Of a stretch of 64,000 nucleotides of DNA, positions 60,961-64,000 are shown piece after piece. This DNA comes from Linanthus parryae (Eukaryota > Streptophyta > Magnoliopsida > Ericales > Polemoniaceae): the NCBI GenBank assembly GCA_023055425.1, contig JALGPY010000009.1:19117775-19181774 (forward strand), given 5' to 3'. Numbering within the stretch: position 1 is the stretch's first letter; each line of letters begins with the position of its first letter. The notes under the pieces are model-generated. The model was not told the origin of the DNA, made no database searches, and was given only the letters and a program-made list of their open reading frames with translations. Both the position numbers and the translations under genes were made by a program.

Positions 60961-61554
60961 GCAATTTTTTTTCTCAAAAAGAATAGTCATGAAAATCGCA
61001 CAAAGCGGAGTAAGTAATTGGTCTACATCATATGTTCATCTCTAGATCTAAATAGATCGAGGTATTTAAAACACACAAGGCGGAGCACGTGCTTGCTCTA
61101 GATCAAATTAAATAATTTGGGGCTAGAAGAGTAAGCGCACTAAGCGGAGCATCTAAGTGCTCTAACAACCGCTGCTATTTTTTTTTTCAGTTTGAATCCA
61201 TACCCGAACATATATTTTTTTTTCTCATGGGGTTCTTTTAATTCGATCATCAATCTCAACCAGCACCATATTTTTCTTTGCAAGCAGTAGGGGAGAATCG
61301 CATAATTTCTTTTTCTTTTCTGCTGGGTTCACACAAGCATTTGTTTTGCTTTTCGTTGACATGTGTGTGCTTAATAAAAAGTCTAGAGGAAGCAACGACA
61401 TATTTGAGCATCTGGTCTAAGAGAATGAATCCATGATTCATCAAACCACTAGATTAGGTGGCATTAATGGAATAAATGAGCTGCTCTCAATTGTGATGCT
61501 CAATACATTGTTCCTCAGCCCAGCAAGGTTCGATCTTCAATCTGAACCTGATCA

Positions 61555-61557
<3 letters not shown>

Positions 61558-61591
<34 letters not shown>
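61558..61591. repeat. Poly(T) tract
   Basis: About 34 consecutive T. It may be the tail of a minus-strand retroposon, but no body was recognised. Confidence 0.8.
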
Positions 61592-61594
<3 letters not shown>

Positions 61595-61840
61595 GCTACG
61601 AGTTTCTCTTATTTATTTTTTTTTCATATGAATAATAGAATAAAAAAAGAAAAGAGAAACACTCATAATTTATTGTTCGTATTGTTGATTTGAATCAACT
61701 CTAAAACAAGGAAGAGATGAGACTACCAATATCGAAAATTATATTTCGTTTGATCATCTTTTTTCTCGAAGAAATTCATAATCAACAATCATACCTTCTT
61801 GTTTGTTCGATTTCCCTTCCGGCAGAGCGTGCTGATAACG

Positions 61841-62154
61841 TGTTATAAACTAAAGAGTAGAGAAGAGAGAACAATGTTGGGAGGAATATCAAGTCTATAT
61901 TATTCTCCACCAAACCACCCTTTATATAGGGTGTGGGAGTCAATCAGTATCATCTATACATGGTAGTACAATATTCTGTGAATATTCACCATATCAAATA
62001 TATATTTCATAACATTTTAGTTATTGTAGACATTAATTCTAAGAACACCAAGAGTCATTCTGCTTTTAGATCACGACGAGTCCCTCTCTCTCTCTTGAAT
62101 TGTATTTCCCTGTACTCTCATAATTTTCTTCCAGGTTCGTTTGTAATTGTAACA
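61841..62154 (-). repeat. Possible short copia-type LTR
   Basis: Ends TGTTATAAAC and ATTGTAACA make short inverted TGTTA/TAACA termini. On the minus strand a good TATA box (CCTATATAAAGGG, near 61,925) lies in promoter position, and the LTR would be followed by CGTTATCAGCACGC, a motif that recurs after LTRs of some plant copia elements. No partner LTR or coding region was found, and the right end overlaps the next feature, so this is tentative. Confidence 0.35.
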
Positions 62155-64000
62155 CCCCCATCCTAGAGTGCTGGAGAATTACACTGAGATCCCTTAGACT
62201 CTCCGGAGGTGTCCTCCACTAAGCACAGAAATGCTCCGCAAGGTTACTAACCATAACGGTTCTGTTACAAGACGGAATTAGAGAAACTGAAATTTCAAAA
62301 TAACTTATTATTATATCTCGTATATGCAGGTGTGTCAACCCTAGGTGAATGCCTACTTCCCGATTTCTAGCGTACTCACCTGCCATGTATTAAAGGCAGT
62401 GACGTCACGACATCATATTATAAGAAACAAATAAGAATTTATAACGAAAGTAGATATTTATATATGAGGTTTTGAAAAAGTTAAACATGTGCTCGGAAAC
62501 ATATGTCCCATCATCATGTCTCACAACACGTAGTACGTAGAATGTTATACTAGTAATTCCAAGTTATCCGTTAAGAACATAGTCGCACCAATTCCATGTT
62601 CGGTTCCCCATTCCTATACCACCCTGATCCATCCTGACATACTAGACCTTAAGTGTGCACACCCCCTCTGGATCGCAACCCAGAGGGGGAACCTAGTTGT
62701 CGAGCCGGGAGCTAGCAATGTACTGGCTATGCCCGTAGACCGGGACCCATATGTCTGATACCGCAGCAGAGCAGACGTCCGGAGCCTGTAGTGACCATAC
62801 AAAGGTCTAGAGTACCCATGATTTAATTCTCAACAAGTTAATTAGAGATAGACATGTGTAAAATCCATACTCAACCAAATATTCAAAAATAGGCATGTAT
62901 AAAACACATACTCACATGTTTGAGTGCGTAGCGACATCCGAGATTCCTCTTTAGTAACTCTGTGATTTCTCATTACTAACAAGTTCCTATATGTACAACT
63001 CCGTGTGAGAACTATAGCAGTTTTTTTTTCTTTTAATGTCTCATAAGTTTCCCTTATTCGTGTTCAGCTTCCACGATATACTATAAATCTACTTATCATT
63101 ACTTGAACAAATCCATAGTGTAGTCTACCTTAACGCCTTGTTTCATCTCTTCCTTAGTTTAGCTATCACAGATGAAAATCTTCAATTTCGTCATATCTCC
63201 TCCATGTACCTTTTCTAGATGTTCCAGTGTGCCTCCTCCTTGTAAAATTGCTTACTTCCTTCATAGTGTCCCTTCTTAACTCAGTTGCTACAACCTTTGA
63301 TGTACTTGTTCGCAATTCGACTCCACAAACTCCTTCAACCTCCTGTCTATCCTCAGGATATTACAATTATATTGTCTCGCTCCTGGCAATCCCACCACAT
63401 TCTCACAATCTCTTTATGGATATTGACAATCCGAAAAACTACCTGATATTTCAAACATTCACCATCCCCGCTTTAATGTCCTATTCTCATATCTCTTATC
63501 TGACACTCTATCCCTCACTATTAACCATTCCATGCTCATCTCTCAGGTAACCCCAAGTGTCATGTGTTCCCTGATCCTCTAATTCATTTTATTCCCCTCA
63601 TTCCACTACTGTTTCCTTACTACCGATAAATACCTTACTCTGACCTCCATATGCTCCTACTATCGAATGCAATGTCTCTTGATGATTCCCAACCTTAATT
63701 TAATACCTCATATACTCTAACCAATTATGTTTCTGATGCGTCACACAATTACCAATCCCACTTAAACTCCCCTTTTGTCTGTCCTTTGGTGATATGATCA
63801 ATCTAATTACCTTTGCTGCTCTACTCATTTCAAGCACGTAATACTAACCGAAGCAATATTTGATGCTTAACCACTTTAGCGTATTCTTTCGTCTATGAAC
63901 TTCCATTCTTAACTCCCAAATTGTGCATCCCTTATCCCTTTTCCTAATCCATGCGAATACAGATATGAATCTAATTAGTTTTTTTTGTGATTACCCACTT
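62148..64000 (+). mobile_element. Start of a long LTR with TGTAACACCCC terminus
   Basis: TGTAACACCCCC at 62,148 is the canonical start of long LTRs in several plant gypsy families and resembles the end of the solo-LTR-like segment at 30,485. No matching GGTGTTACA end or internal domain lies before 64,000. The sequence from about 62,900 onward is pyrimidine-rich with short open frames only. Limits and orientation cannot be checked in this window. Confidence 0.45.

Overview
The window is nuclear DNA of a flowering plant, most likely a eudicot. It is a repeat-rich, gene-poor stretch. Plant-type LTR retrotransposons, a LINE, hAT, CACTA, Stowaway-like and other terminal-inverted-repeat elements, AT-rich spacers and two intronless-looking F-box genes support this. 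No bacterial operon or organelle gene is visible.

Region 1-37,159 is one nested stack. The outermost element, here called Tat-B, is a Ty3/gypsy element on the minus strand. Its 5' LTR is 36,522-37,159 and its 3' end lies left of base 1. Three insertions interrupt it: a 2.87-kb TG...CA segment with a GATTG duplication that looks like a solo LTR (30,485-33,353), a 697-bp hAT element with a GAAGCCCC duplication (26,930-27,626), and a SIRE-like Ty1/copia element on the minus strand (458-26,068, duplication ATACC). The SIRE element is itself interrupted in its env-like 3' ORF by a second Ty3/gypsy element, Tat-A (plus strand, 3,567-18,423). Tat-A and Tat-B are relatives: both have gag, protease, RT, a degenerate RNase H, a second RNase H and an integrase, followed by a tandem array of hairpin-forming units.

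Two features of the Tat pair stand out. First, gag-protease and pol lie in the same frame in both copies and are separated by one shared UGA codon; each copy can fold a different stem-loop just after it, which suggests programmed stop-codon readthrough. Second, the 3' region of Tat-A carries a multi-exon gene on the opposite strand (12,718-17,027), with a plant-mobile-domain-like protein and phase-matched introns. It now has several in-frame stops, most of them TAG.

Region 37,160-43,300 is a graveyard of smaller elements: a CACTA terminus, an RNase H-like retroelement fragment with a 5'-truncated LINE inside its 3' end (14-bp duplication), a Stowaway-like MITE and a TTA-flanked MITE.

Region 43,300-57,000 holds the only likely host genes: two paralogous F-box genes on the minus strand (44,067-45,236 and 54,798-55,967), both predicted at 389 codons. 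Between them lie a (TTA)n array split by two inverted-repeat elements, a duplicated promoter-side segment and about four diverged copies of a roughly 1.1-kb noncoding unit.

Region 57,000-64,000 has no recognisable gene. It contains a (TA)n tract, about eight copies of a tRNA B-box-like imperfect palindrome that look like SINE remnants, and the start of another long LTR at 62,148 with the TGTAACACCCC-type terminus. All retroelement polyproteins in the window are broken; the F-box genes look intact.
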